DNA from: JACKAQ01 sp020634975 [NCBI: Calditrichia bacterium]
GTDB lineage: Bacteria; Calditrichota; Calditrichia; RBG-13-44-9
Reading direction: 5' to 3'
Length of the DNA: 64,000 nt
Assembly: GCA_020634975.1 (NCBI GenBank)
Contig: JACKAQ010000001.1
Coordinates: 1,612,001-1,676,000 of the forward strand
Position numbers and translations under genes: made by a program. Numbering within the stretch: the first letter of the stretch is position 1; each line of letters begins with the position of its first letter. The notes beneath the pieces are model-generated. The model was not told where the DNA came from, did not search any database, and saw only the letters and a program-made list of their open reading frames with translations. Below, one piece after another: positions 36,570 through 46,255 of the stretch.

Positions 36570-38393
36570 TCACCCGGCAACTTTTGCTTTTAATTGCCGG
36601 ACAGCCGCCTCCAATTCCGGTGTCTTGGTATCCGGCGGCAACGGTTCGCCAAAAATTACCGTCACTTTGCGGAAGAGGCTGCGCGGGCGTTTCACTTTCG
36701 AGCCGCTGTGCGCGTAGCTATACATGCTGCCGAACAAATTGTGCATATACACCGGTATAATCGGTGCGTCCATCCCTTTCATAATCGTTTCAAATCCCTT
36801 GCGGAACTCGCTCATTTCGCCGGTTCGGGTCAGTTTTCCCTCCGGGAAAATGCACACCACATGCCCGTCTTTCATCCGCTCTTTGGCCAGATTCAGGCTA
36901 TTCATAATCGATTCGCGCCCTTTGGAGGGATCAATCGGGATCACATCCATTAAATAAAACAACCACTTGGCCACCGGGATCGCAAAAAATTCTTCCGCCA
37001 TAATAAAGCGGATAAACCGCTGCATTGTCGAGCCCAGAATAAACGCATCCACAAATGTCACGTGATTGGGTGTGAGCAGCGCCGGACCTTTCAGCGGGAT
37101 ATTTTCCTCGCCGACAATGTTGATCCGGTAAAAGGTATTCGTCAGCAGCCAGAAGCAGAATCGCACAAAATATTCCGGGATCACGGTGCAAATATAGACC
37201 ACCGCGCCGATGCTCACGAATCCCATAATCAGATAAATCATGTCCGGCGGAATAGCCCACGTCACCGAAAACAGCCCGTACAGCAACGCGCCGAGCACCA
37301 TAAACAGCCCGTTGAGAATGCCGGTTGCCGCCATCACCCGCCCTTTTTCGTGCTCGCGGGAATAGGCTTGCAGGTAGGCATACAGCGGCACGATATACAA
37401 TCCGCCCATCCCGCCGGCCAAAAACAGGGTGATTGCCGTTGCCGTGTACGAGCTTTTCGTGAAAAACAGGGCGATGCCCGCAATCGCGATGCCGATGCCG
37501 CCGAGCGGCACCAATCCCAGTTCCACTTTTTTGCCTGACCAACGGCTGGCCAGCAGCGAACCCATCGCAATGCCGATGCCGATAAACGCTGGCATCAGCG
37601 CCAGTTTTACGGTGGATGCGGGATCGTCGCCGAGCATGCGGTCGCCGTAAATCAGAATATTGGTTTGGAACAGCAGCCCGACCAGCCAAAAATAGCTGTT
37701 CGCCAGTGCTGCCAGCCACAGCCCTTTTTGCGCTTTGAGGAACGCCAGCTCCCGCCACATGTCGATCACGGGATTGAGCGGGAATTTTTTATCCGTTCCG
37801 GCGGCGGGAATGTTGGGAATCGTGATCACAGAGAGCGAGCCGAGCACCGCCACGCCGATGCAATACAGCGCCGCGATTTGCGCGTTGTTTTCGTGAAAAC
37901 CGAGCAGAAATCCGGTGATTGCCGTGCCCAAAATGATCGAGAGAAAAGTGCTCATTTCCACCCATCCGTTGGCGCGGGAAACCGACTGCGGCGCGCAAGC
38001 TTCGGGAATGTAGCCGTATTTCGCGGGGCTGAAAAAGGTGCTTTGCGAAGCCATCAGAAAAAGCATCGCGAACATCAGCCAAACGCTGTCCAGATAAAAC
38101 GCCAGCGCACCAAACAGCATGATGCCGATTTCCGCGAATTTCACCACGCGCATCACCGCGGTTTTGGAATATTTGTCCGCAAAATAACCCGACCACGAGC
38201 CGAACAACAAAAACGGCACTGCAAAAATGAGCGTGGATATAAAAATAAACAGCTCGTCCGTCATCACTTTTACTGCAACTATTTGCAGTACGTATAATTG
38301 CAACAGCATTTTGAACAGGTTGTCGTTAAACGCGCCAAGGCTTTGGGTGGCAATAAATGCGGAAAATCGTTTCGGCAATCGGACTTCGGACAT
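36570..38393 (-). CDS. LplT-like MFS transporter fused to PlsC-type acyltransferase
   Basis: A 607-residue fusion. Residues about 1-400 form a 12-helix MFS transporter of the lysophospholipid flippase LplT type (FNDNLFKMLLQLYVLQ, WSGYFADKYSKTAVMR, QSTFFSPAKYGYIPE). Residues about 415-607 are a PlsC acyltransferase domain with NHVTFVDAF (NHx4D catalytic motif) and FPEGKLTRTGE. The expected role is import of lysophospholipid and re-acylation at the inner membrane. The acyl-ACP synthetase (AMP-binding) domain found in the large Aas-type fusions is absent. AAGGAG lies just before ATG 38393. Convergent with RraA. Confidence 0.92.
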   Translation of the reverse strand: MSEVRLPKRFSAFIATQSLGAFNDNLFKMLLQLYVLQIVAVKVMTDELFIFISTLIFAVPFLLFGSWSGYFADKYSKTAVMRVVKFAEIGIMLFGALAFYLDSVWLMFAMLFLMASQSTFFSPAKYGYIPEACAPQSVSRANGWVEMSTFLSIILGTAITGFLLGFHENNAQIAALYCIGVAVLGSLSVITIPNIPAAGTDKKFPLNPVIDMWRELAFLKAQKGLWLAALANSYFWLVGLLFQTNILIYGDRMLGDDPASTVKLALMPAFIGIGIAMGSLLASRWSGKKVELGLVPLGGIGIAIAGIALFFTKSSYTATAITLFLAGGMGGLYIVPLYAYLQAYSREHEKGRVMAATGILNGLFMVLGALLYGLFSVTWAIPPDMIYLIMGFVSIGAVVYICTVIPEYFVRFCFWLLTNTFYRINIVGEENIPLKGPALLTPNHVTFVDAFILGSTMQRFIRFIMAEEFFAIPVAKWLFYLMDVIPIDPSKGRESIMNSLNLAKERMKDGHVVCIFPEGKLTRTGEMSEFRKGFETIMKGMDAPIIPVYMHNLFGSMYSYAHSGSKVKRPRSLFRKVTVIFGEPLPPDTKTPELEAAVRQLKAKVAG

Positions 38394-38582
38394 TTCGGCT
38401 CCTTCGCAATAAAACCGGACATTGTTCGATATTCACATTCCAGAAAAAACTGCGACAAATATAGCACATTTGGCGAAATTCACAAATAATCCATCGGGCG
38501 AAACCACTACATTCACTCTGAAATTTGATTATTTTCCGGTTTTTCGCTAAGTTGGCGGGTAATCGAAAAAGGATACCACAAC

Positions 38583-40664
38583 ATGCGACCAACACAGCTT
38601 TGGCTGTCATTTTTATCGCTGATTATTTTATGGACAACCGGTGCCATCGCGCAGGAATATGACGAATTTTTCGTAGTTCCGGAAGATACTATTTTGCGCT
38701 ATTTCGCCGAAAATCAGCCGGATGTGCCGCCGGATAGCATCGCCAATTACCGGATGGACGTAACGCTGGATGTGAACACCAAACTTATCGATGGAAAAAT
38801 GCGCCTGGTTTGGCAAAATGCCACTGCTTTTCCGGCTACCGATCTGTATTTTCACCTTTATTATAACGCCTGGCGAAACAACAAAAGCTCTTTTCTGAAT
38901 TCGGTTCGATACAACAATCGCGATGTATCCGGTTACGGCGAAGCGGATTGGGGCTATTGCGAAATCAAAACCATCCGCATCGTGCCGAACGGCAATTTTG
39001 AAGGCGAAGATGTGCTGAGCAAACTGGTTTACGAACAACCTGACGACGGCAATTCTGCCGATCGGACGGTGATGCGACTACCGCTGCTGCGCTCTGTTTT
39101 TCCCGGCGAAACCATCGAGCTGGATATCGAATGGGTGTCCAAAGTGCCGCGACCGGTTGCCCGCACCGGCTATTTGAACGATTATTTTTTTATCGCACAG
39201 TGGTTCCCAAAAATCGCGGTGTTCGATCCCAACGGCATGTGGAATGCGCATCAATTTATCCAAACGGAATTTTACGCGGATTTCGGCACCTACGATGTGC
39301 GGCTGACCGTGCCCAAAAACTGGCAGGTTGGCGCCACCGGACGGGAAATTTCGCGGGTGGATACGCTGCCGAACACGACGGTTTATCACTATTTCCAGAA
39401 CGCCGTGCACGATTTTGTGTGGGTCGCCAGCCCGGTTTTTCGCGAATTTTATCAACAATTTGAGATGCCCGGACTACCGCCGGTAGATATGCGCCTGTTG
39501 CTGATGCCCTACAATCTGGACAAACGCGAACGCTATTTTCAGGCTGCGGCAACCGCGCTGAATTATTACGGCACGTGGTACGGACCGTATCCGTACGGGC
39601 ATATTACGATTATCGATCCGGCGTATCAATCGCAATCCGGCGGGATGGAGTATCCAACCCTGTTCACGGGCGGCGCAAGATGGCTCTCGCCGCCCGGCAG
39701 CCGCCAGCCGGAAAGTGTTACCATTCACGAAGCGGGGCATCAATTTTGGTACGGGCTGATCGCCAATAATGAGTTTGAGCATGCCTGGCTGGATGAGGGC
39801 ATCAACACGTATTCGCAGCACCGCATTTTTCGCCAACACCTTTCCCGCTGGCAGTTAACCCGGCGCTATATGGATGATTTTTTGCCGCTCGTTTACAACG
39901 ATGTGTTCCGGGCAGAACGCAGCGACGGCGCAGATATGTATCGCGGTCTGGAATCGGGTTTAAAACGCGACGCGATGTCTACGCCATCGTGGAAAAACGG
40001 CCCCGGTGCATATCGCATCAATGCGTACAATCGTCCCGCGCTGATGCTCCAAACGCTGGAAAATTATCTCGGCTGGAAAACATTCCAGAGTGTGTTGAGC
40101 ACTTTTTTTGAACGATTTCGGTTTCATCACCCGACGCCGGAAGATTTTTTTGCAGTGGTAAACGAGGTGAGCGGACAGGATTTAAGCTGGTTTTTTCACG
40201 AAGCTTATTTTGGCACCAACGTTTTCGATTACGCCGTTGGCGAGGTGAAATCGGAAAAAATCAACGCTTTAAAAGGCTTTGATTACGACCAGGATAACAT
40301 TGTCTTTAAATCGCCGAATCCGGAAGATGCTGCTGCCCAAACGGCAGCCTACCGCAGCACGGTTTATGTGCGTCGCTGGGGCGAAGCGATTTTTCCGGTG
40401 GAAGTGAAACTGACGTTCGACAATGGCGAAGAGGAATTGGAACGTTGGGACGGACGGGATCGCTGGAAAATGTTCCGTTACATCAAAGGCGCAAAGTTGC
40501 AAAAAGTGGAGGTCGATCCGTCCGGGAAACTGGTGCTCGACGTCAATTCTGTTAACAACAGTTGGGTACGGCAAAGCAGCGCACCGCTGGCAGCGTGGAA
40601 ATGGACATCAAAATGGATGATCTGGTTGCAAAATGTAATGGAGTTGCTGGCGTTTTTTGCCTGA
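38583..40664 (+). CDS. Secreted M1 family metallopeptidase
   Basis: A 693-residue exported aminopeptidase-type protein. Signal peptide ends TTGAIAQ. The first 260 residues form the M1 beta-saddle (MDVTLDVNTKLIDGKMRLVW, MRLPLLRSVFPGETIELDIEW). The catalytic domain has the GGMEYPTL exopeptidase motif and HEAGH...E with the usual 18-residue spacing to the third zinc ligand (HAWLDEGINTY). The C-terminal region is beta-rich and ends in a hydrophobic stretch (MIWLQNVMELLAFFA), which may be a membrane anchor. It would trim peptides in the periplasm or outside the cell. AAGGAT lies upstream of ATG 38583. Confidence 0.92.
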   Translation: MRPTQLWLSFLSLIILWTTGAIAQEYDEFFVVPEDTILRYFAENQPDVPPDSIANYRMDVTLDVNTKLIDGKMRLVWQNATAFPATDLYFHLYYNAWRNNKSSFLNSVRYNNRDVSGYGEADWGYCEIKTIRIVPNGNFEGEDVLSKLVYEQPDDGNSADRTVMRLPLLRSVFPGETIELDIEWVSKVPRPVARTGYLNDYFFIAQWFPKIAVFDPNGMWNAHQFIQTEFYADFGTYDVRLTVPKNWQVGATGREISRVDTLPNTTVYHYFQNAVHDFVWVASPVFREFYQQFEMPGLPPVDMRLLLMPYNLDKRERYFQAAATALNYYGTWYGPYPYGHITIIDPAYQSQSGGMEYPTLFTGGARWLSPPGSRQPESVTIHEAGHQFWYGLIANNEFEHAWLDEGINTYSQHRIFRQHLSRWQLTRRYMDDFLPLVYNDVFRAERSDGADMYRGLESGLKRDAMSTPSWKNGPGAYRINAYNRPALMLQTLENYLGWKTFQSVLSTFFERFRFHHPTPEDFFAVVNEVSGQDLSWFFHEAYFGTNVFDYAVGEVKSEKINALKGFDYDQDNIVFKSPNPEDAAAQTAAYRSTVYVRRWGEAIFPVEVKLTFDNGEEELERWDGRDRWKMFRYIKGAKLQKVEVDPSGKLVLDVNSVNNSWVRQSSAPLAAWKWTSKWMIWLQNVMELLAFFA

Positions 40665-40676
40665 AACGGGCGTTGG

Positions 40677-41138
40677 TCAATTTTGGAAATAACCCGGCAG
40701 TTTGGTGGTGTTCAGCCAAAAATTTTCCAGATTGTCCACTGCTTCAAAAAATTCTCTGATGGTAACCGGTTTTTGGACATACGCATTTGCGCCCAAACGG
40801 TAGGATTCAACAATATCTACTTCGTAAACGGAATTGGTAAGCATGATGACAGGCAAGTGTTTCAACTGTTCAGAAATGCGGATTCGCTGCAACAAATCTT
40901 TGCCGTTTAAACGCGGCATATTAATATCCAGCAACATAATATCCGGAAACGGGTGTTTTTTACGATTGCCAAATTCACCGTGGCCATTCAGATAATCCAG
41001 TGCCTCCTGACCATCATTGGCAATGACAACCACGTTTTTTTCGCTGTTGCGGCTTAACGCTTTCATTGTCAATTTCTGATCGGCGGGATTATCTTCCACC
41101 ACTAAAAAAATTACTTCTCTATTTTCTGTTTTTTGCAT
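40677..41138 (-). CDS. Single-domain response regulator (Rcp1-like)
   Basis: A 153-residue CheY-like receiver with no output domain. Acid pocket in FLVVEDNPAD, phospho-acceptor Asp71 in DIMLLDINMPRLNG, Thr in VIMLTNSV and Lys in AYVQKPVTI are intact. The VEDNPADQKLTMKAL start and the length fit the Rcp1 group that partners phytochrome or other hybrid kinases. It is the kind of partner a hybrid kinase such as that at 17159-19048 needs, but the two are 22 kb apart and no link is shown. I start at ATG 41138; the longer open frame has no family similarity. Confidence 0.92.
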   Translation of the reverse strand: MQKTENREVIFLVVEDNPADQKLTMKALSRNSEKNVVVIANDGQEALDYLNGHGEFGNRKKHPFPDIMLLDINMPRLNGKDLLQRIRISEQLKHLPVIMLTNSVYEVDIVESYRLGANAYVQKPVTIREFFEAVDNLENFWLNTTKLPGYFQN

Positions 41139-41323
41139 TATGATCTCACTTTTTCGGGCGATGCCCAGTACTGATTTTTTTACTGACTTAACACATTTTC
41201 TGCCGCCAGCGTGTTCAGATGTCGTATCAATTGTTAAATCGAAACATCCGGATTTGGCGTAGCGAAACAAATTTAAGAAAACTGCCCGCAGAAAAAAAGC
41301 GATTGTTGTTCCGTTATAAAAAT

Positions 41324-43021
41324 TTACAGCCCACGATGGGTCGGGCAAGTCATGCAGCGCGGGCCGCCGCCCCATTTGATGACATTCGGCATGCTCACTT
41401 CTACCACGTCCACACCGTTTTTCCGCAACCGGCGAATGGTTTCGGCATTTTCTTTTACGGCAATCACTTTGTGATCCGAAATGCACACCACGTTGCAGCC
41501 GAGCGTCACCTGCTCATCGGGGTCCGCAACAATGATGGTGTAGCCATCCGTTTTGAGCATTTCCAGAAACAAATCCGGCAATCGCGTGACATCCGCGAGA
41601 CATTTTTTGTGCCCGACCACGGTAAACAGCACATCCAGATGCAGCTCGTCGTGCGGTACGCCGACAAATTCGTATTCCGGAAAAGCGGCCTGCAAGCGCT
41701 TCAAACCCGCTAAGCTGGAGCGCTGCCCGAGTCCCACAGCCAGTTTTTTCTCGCCGATAAAAATGACGTCGCCTCCTTCGACAAAACCGTCCCGCGCATC
41801 GCTGATATCCAGATATCCGCTGTCCGATGCCACTTCGCGCATACCTTCCAGTTCGTACACGCGTTGCGCCTGTCGCAAATTGCCGATCACAAATGTATTG
41901 CCGATGCTCATTGCGGGATCGCGGGTGAAAATTGCCGATTTTCCCTCTTTGCCAATGGCGTTGGTGTGCACCACCTTCACGCCCTGATCGATCAGCGTAC
42001 CCACAAACAGCTTGTATTCTTCCCGAAACGAAATCGGGTCGATGTTGTTCACATTTTTTTTGGCGACATCGTTGATGGCAAATTCCGCCCGGATTTGGGC
42101 ATTTTCCGGCGTGAACGACACAATTACTTCGCGCAGCCGCCCGAATTCCGAATGCACATTAACCGGCAAACTGAGCCGGTCGGCATCTGGCGGGGCATCT
42201 TTGCGATGGAAAATGAGCAAATAGCGATCGCTGCCTGCCTCGCCAATTTCCATCGGTAAAATCAGCGCAATGCCAGTGTAGCCTTCCTGCATCACCGCTT
42301 GCAGCAATTGATGAATTTCCAGATTCACTTTCGCGATATTTTTGACAAAAATGCCCAGCCGGAAGGGTTGATTTGCCAGCAATTCCGGCGCTTTTGAGGG
42401 ATCGGATAAAATCGGGATATCGCCGTTCATCACCTTCGGCGCGATCAGATCCGGACGAAACGGCAGTTGTTCGTTGATGAGATCTTTCACCATAATCAGC
42501 CGTGCCCCGCCTTCTTCGGTGAGCCCGTAACGGGTGGGATCGTATTCGGTGATGCGATAGCCGCTTTTCAAATGGGAGCGGATCGACTCGGTATTTTCCA
42601 GCCGAACGGTGGAACGAATCAATTTTTTGCCCGCTTCCCGCGCCACAATTTCCTGCGCTTTATACAAAATTTGCCCGAATCCGCGCCCAACCGTGCCAAA
42701 GCTGAACGCCTCGTGCATCCGCACTTCCTGCCGGGTGATCGACTGAAACAAGATCTGGCAGGCGCCCAGCATCGGGGCGTTTGGTTTTTCGCGAAAATAA
42801 AGTACGTGACCGCATTGCGGCATTATCCGCAGTTCATCATTTGTCAACTGTTGTTCCGGCGGGAAATACTGGTCATCCAGCGCTTTTACTGCTGCCAGTT
42901 CGCTTTCTGTCCGGGCGAATTCGACGCGATACAGTTGCCCTTTGTGCCCCACCTGAACGTATGCGTTCCCGTTTTTTTCGTGAACGGTCCGGTTCACGCT
43001 GCCCTGAAATATGCCCTTCAT
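41324..43021 (-). CDS. GNAT acetyltransferase-amidinohydrolase fusion
   Basis: A 565-residue two-domain protein. Residues about 30-185 look like a GNAT N-acyltransferase (ALDDQYFPPEQQLTNDE, VLYFRE, acetyl-CoA loop VGRGFGQILYKAQEI, then NTESIRSHLKSGYRITEYD). Residues about 270-565 belong to the arginine deiminase/DDAH guanidine-modifying superfamily: FTRDPAMSIGNTFVIGN, Glu in DGFVEGGDVIFIG, GLGQRSSLAGLKRL, His in DELHLDVLFTVVG, and probable nucleophile Cys556 in GGGPRCMTCP at the C-terminus. The second domain should hydrolyse a guanidino compound such as arginine or a methylated or acylated derivative. The pairing suggests sequential acylation and deimination of an arginine-like substrate. Fhs and radical SAM genes lie upstream on the same strand after a terminator. 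Confidence 0.78.
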   Translation of the reverse strand: MKGIFQGSVNRTVHEKNGNAYVQVGHKGQLYRVEFARTESELAAVKALDDQYFPPEQQLTNDELRIMPQCGHVLYFREKPNAPMLGACQILFQSITRQEVRMHEAFSFGTVGRGFGQILYKAQEIVAREAGKKLIRSTVRLENTESIRSHLKSGYRITEYDPTRYGLTEEGGARLIMVKDLINEQLPFRPDLIAPKVMNGDIPILSDPSKAPELLANQPFRLGIFVKNIAKVNLEIHQLLQAVMQEGYTGIALILPMEIGEAGSDRYLLIFHRKDAPPDADRLSLPVNVHSEFGRLREVIVSFTPENAQIRAEFAINDVAKKNVNNIDPISFREEYKLFVGTLIDQGVKVVHTNAIGKEGKSAIFTRDPAMSIGNTFVIGNLRQAQRVYELEGMREVASDSGYLDISDARDGFVEGGDVIFIGEKKLAVGLGQRSSLAGLKRLQAAFPEYEFVGVPHDELHLDVLFTVVGHKKCLADVTRLPDLFLEMLKTDGYTIIVADPDEQVTLGCNVVCISDHKVIAVKENAETIRRLRKNGVDVVEVSMPNVIKWGGGPRCMTCPTHRGL

Positions 43022-43172
43022 TGAGATCCCGGTTGATTGTTTTATGCGCTAAAAGTCGTTTTTGCCACTTTCATATATATTAAACAATTTCAATAAAATC
43101 AATTGTTTTGATGGGGATAAACAGAGATTTTTTGTTGAGAAAAAATTAAGGTGAACACGGCAGGCGTTAATA

Positions 43173-43204
43173 AAAAACCGGCAGCACATCTGCACTGCCG
43201 GTTA
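43173..43204 (-). terminator. Rho-independent terminator of fhs
   Basis: On the minus strand, AACCGGCAG pairs with CTGCCGGTT (43177-43185 with 43196-43204) and is followed by TTTTATT. It lies just past the fhs stop. Confidence 0.82.
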
Positions 43205-43212
43205 ATGTGGGA

Positions 43213-44898
43213 TTATGATAATCCGGTGATGTTTCCCGCATCATCAATATCAATGCCTTCTGCGGCGGGGTTGCGCGGTAATCCGGGCATGCGCATGATG
43301 TTGCCGGTCAGCGGCACCAAAAATCCGGCACCGGCGGAGATGATAATTTCGCGAACCGTCACCAAAAAATCTTTCGGACGACCGAGCAATTGGGGATTGT
43401 CCGACAGCGAATTTTGGGTTTTGGCAACGCAAATCGGCAGATTGTTGTATCCGAATTCGTTGATGATTTTCAAATCTTTTTTTGCCTGCGGCAGAAAATC
43501 GACATGGCTGGCGCCGTAAACTTCCGTGGCGATCCGCTCGATTTTTTTCTCCACCGGCATTTCCCAGTCGTACAGCGGGGTGAATTTCACCTGATTGGCA
43601 TCTGCGACATCCGCGACCAACCTGGCCAGTTCGGTGGCACCGCGGCCGCCTTCCTCCCATGAGTTAATCCGCGCAAATGCCGCGCCTTTTTCCCGGCAGA
43701 TGAGCGCCAGCGCTTCCAATTCTTCTTCCGTATCCGTAACGAAACGGTTGAGCGCAACGACCGGTTTCACCCCGAATTTGCGGATATTCTCGATGTGTTT
43801 TTCCAGGTTTCCGCGTCCTGCCAGCACTGCCTCCGGATTGGGCGTTTTGAGATCGGTTTTGGGCATGCCGCCGTGCATTTTCAGCGCGCGTGCGGTTGCT
43901 ACCAACACAACAGTTGCCGGATGGAAATTACCGTAGCGGCAAACGATATCGAAAAATTTTTCCGCGCCAAGATCGAAACCGAAACCCGCTTCGGTGATGA
44001 CGTAATCGGACAAATGCATCGCCAGTTTTGTGGCCATAATACTGTTGGCGCCCTGCGCGATGTTGGCAAACGGTCCGCCGTGAATAAACGCCGGATTCCC
44101 TTCCATCGTTTGCACGATGTTGGGCAGCAGCGCGTCTTTCAGCAACGTGGCAACCGCACCTTCAATTTTCAGTTGTTTCACGGTAATCGGCTGGTTTTCT
44201 TCCGTAAAACCGAGCACAATGTTGCCGATTTTCTCTTTCAATTCCGAATAGCTGAGCGACAGACAGAGCACCGCCATCACTTCGGATGCGGCGGTAATGT
44301 CGAATCCGCTTTGGCGCGGCACGCTGTTTTGAGCGCCGCCCAACCCGATAACGATATCCCGCAATGCACGGTCGTTCATATCCAGCACCCGTTTCCAGGT
44401 GATTTTGCGGCTGGAAATTCCCCGCAAATCGCTGAAATGGAGGTGGCTGTCCAGCGCTGCGGAAATCAAATTATGTGCGGCAGTTACCGCATGTAAATCG
44501 CCGGTAAAATGCAGATTGATATCTTCCATCGGCAGCACCTGCGCACGACCGCCGCCGGTTGCGCCGCCTTTCATTCCCAAACAGGGTCCGAGCGACGGTT
44601 CGCGGAGGGCGAGCGCCACTTTTTTCCCGATTTTCCCGAATCCTTCCGCCAGCCCGATGCTGGTGGTGGTTTTGCCTTCGCCGGCCGGCGTTGGCGTGAT
44701 AGCACTCACCAAAATCAATTTGCCATTTGCCGGTGTTTCCGCAAATAACCGTTGAATGCTGCGCATTTTTATTTTCGCTTTGTGCTCGCCGTAAGCAATC
44801 AGGTCTCCGGGATTCAACCCGATTTTTCCGGCGATTTCCGCAATGGGGCGCAGTTTCGCTTCCCGTGCAATTTCGATATCACTTTTGTAATCCGACAT
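43213..44898 (-). CDS. fhs: Formate-tetrahydrofolate ligase
   Basis: A 561-residue ATP-dependent ligase that makes 10-formyl-THF from formate and THF. Family motifs: N-terminal IEIAREAKLRPIAEIAGKIGL, ATP loop TPTPAGEGKTTTSIGLAEG, LREPSLGPCLGMKGGATGGG, DINLHFTGD, FGFDLGAEKFFDI, and PLTGNIMRMPGLPRNPA near the end. Length is normal. I use ATG 44898 because the family sequence starts there; a longer open frame continues 50 codons upstream without similarity. The radical SAM gene lies 49 bases ahead on the same strand. Confidence 0.97.
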   Translation of the reverse strand: MSDYKSDIEIAREAKLRPIAEIAGKIGLNPGDLIAYGEHKAKIKMRSIQRLFAETPANGKLILVSAITPTPAGEGKTTTSIGLAEGFGKIGKKVALALREPSLGPCLGMKGGATGGGRAQVLPMEDINLHFTGDLHAVTAAHNLISAALDSHLHFSDLRGISSRKITWKRVLDMNDRALRDIVIGLGGAQNSVPRQSGFDITAASEVMAVLCLSLSYSELKEKIGNIVLGFTEENQPITVKQLKIEGAVATLLKDALLPNIVQTMEGNPAFIHGGPFANIAQGANSIMATKLAMHLSDYVITEAGFGFDLGAEKFFDIVCRYGNFHPATVVLVATARALKMHGGMPKTDLKTPNPEAVLAGRGNLEKHIENIRKFGVKPVVALNRFVTDTEEELEALALICREKGAAFARINSWEEGGRGATELARLVADVADANQVKFTPLYDWEMPVEKKIERIATEVYGASHVDFLPQAKKDLKIINEFGYNNLPICVAKTQNSLSDNPQLLGRPKDFLVTVREIIISAGAGFLVPLTGNIMRMPGLPRNPAAEGIDIDDAGNITGLS

Positions 44899-44947
44899 TC
44901 CTTCATTCCTGTTTTTAAAGAAGTTATATATAATTATTTTGTAAAAA

Positions 44948-45916
44948 TCAGTGGTTTTTCCGCGCTGTTTTTTTGGCTTTTTCCGGATGACACCGGACGA
45001 CAAATTTGTGTCCGTCGTATTCAACAATTGCCAATTGCTCATCGGCAATCATTTTTTCCACCACGTACCATCCGGCATTGTTGCGTTTCAGCAATTCCCG
45101 GACGGCTTCTTCGGTCATCGGTTGAACGGCGAGGGTTCGCAGCAAATCTTCCTCCACCAAACCGGTTGCGCCGTACTGGCTGCCGCGTTCCACCAGCAGC
45201 ATATCCACCTGTTTCAGATATTGGGAAAATAATTTGTAAGCCCGGTACAATCCGTCCAGATCCGGTTTTTGCACCCAACGCTCCACCGGCGGGCGGCTGG
45301 GCGTGGCAATAAACGCATATTCCGGCGCCAGTTGTTCCAGAAAAGTAACGGTCCGCAGCAACACATTGTGGGGATCGTTTACGTTTTTTACCAACATCGT
45401 TTCGGTTGCCAATTTGCCGGTAAATTCGTTCCGGAATTGCATAATCCCTTTCAACACCCGGTCCAGCTCCAGTTGCCCGTGGGGCTTGTTCAGCTTGTGC
45501 CAAATCACTTCGTCCACGGTATCTACCTTTAGCGAAACCCAGTCCGCGCGGCACAAATCCTCCCGGACGTCGTCCATCCACAGCAGCGAGCTGTTGGTGA
45601 AAACAGCCACCGGATAACCCAAAACCTTGAGCAGCCGGATGGTTTCGCCAAGCTGAATATCCAGCGTCGGTTCGCCCTCCGGAACAATCGATAGATAATC
45701 GATATGTCCCTGTTTTGAAAGCACTTGCGAAACACGGGTTTGTACATCCCGGAAAATTGTGTGAGGTGAATAAAACGGTCGCCGGCGTATTTGCATATGG
45801 TTGGTGTGCCCAACCTGACAATACACACAGGCATACGAACAAAATTTGGGGAAAATATTGTTGATTCCCAAGCTGTCGCCCAATCGCCGCGAGGGAACGG
45901 GGCCAAATGCGATCAT
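44948..45916 (-). CDS. Radical SAM protein (COG0731-like)
   Basis: A 322-residue radical SAM enzyme. The start MIAFGPVPSRRLGDSLGINN and the cluster motif CSYACVYCQVG (C-x3-C-x2-C) mark the COG0731/GPVPSRRLG group; SIVPEGEPTLD follows as the SAM-binding glycine region. The last 90 residues contain a small winged-helix-like segment (MTEEAVRELLKRNNAGWYVVEKMI) and end in a basic tail. The reaction of this group is not established. Very strong ribosome site (AGGAGG) at ATG 45916. Followed by fhs, so possibly cotranscribed. Confidence 0.9.
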   Translation of the reverse strand: MIAFGPVPSRRLGDSLGINNIFPKFCSYACVYCQVGHTNHMQIRRRPFYSPHTIFRDVQTRVSQVLSKQGHIDYLSIVPEGEPTLDIQLGETIRLLKVLGYPVAVFTNSSLLWMDDVREDLCRADWVSLKVDTVDEVIWHKLNKPHGQLELDRVLKGIMQFRNEFTGKLATETMLVKNVNDPHNVLLRTVTFLEQLAPEYAFIATPSRPPVERWVQKPDLDGLYRAYKLFSQYLKQVDMLLVERGSQYGATGLVEEDLLRTLAVQPMTEEAVRELLKRNNAGWYVVEKMIADEQLAIVEYDGHKFVVRCHPEKAKKTARKNH

Positions 45917-46255
45917 GTTTCCCTCCTGAAAAATCCTGTTGATTTATTGTACAAAAAATACGTAACCGCAGACAATGATTGGGCTTATCCCATATGATGA
46001 TCTGCGTCATATTTTTCCCGTTTGCTGTAGGATTTTCTGAAAAAATTGTAAACGCGACAGGCATCAAACGCGTCTAATCAATAAACAAATGAGGCTGAAT
46101 GCTGCGATAAGCTAAAACGTTGACAGGTATTTTTTTTGCAGATATGAGACGCTTCTTTTCCCAAAAAAAGACGTTAACCCTAACAGGGATATGAATTAAC
46201 GCGCCGCTGAAATTTATGATTGGACAAGCGAAATTTAATCAAAACGGAGGAAAGT
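45917..46255. other. Divergent intergenic region (339 bases)
   Basis: It separates the radical SAM gene (minus) and the peptidase-propeller-barrel gene (plus). A consensus-like promoter for the latter is at 46120-46148. Otherwise no ORF or RNA signature is seen. Confidence 0.5.
46120..46148 (+). promoter_or_regulatory. Predicted sigma-70-type promoter for the 46256 gene
   Basis: Perfect TTGACA (46120-46125), 17-base spacer rich in T, then TATGAG (46143-46148, four of six). Transcript would have a leader of about 100 bases. Prediction only. Confidence 0.5.
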
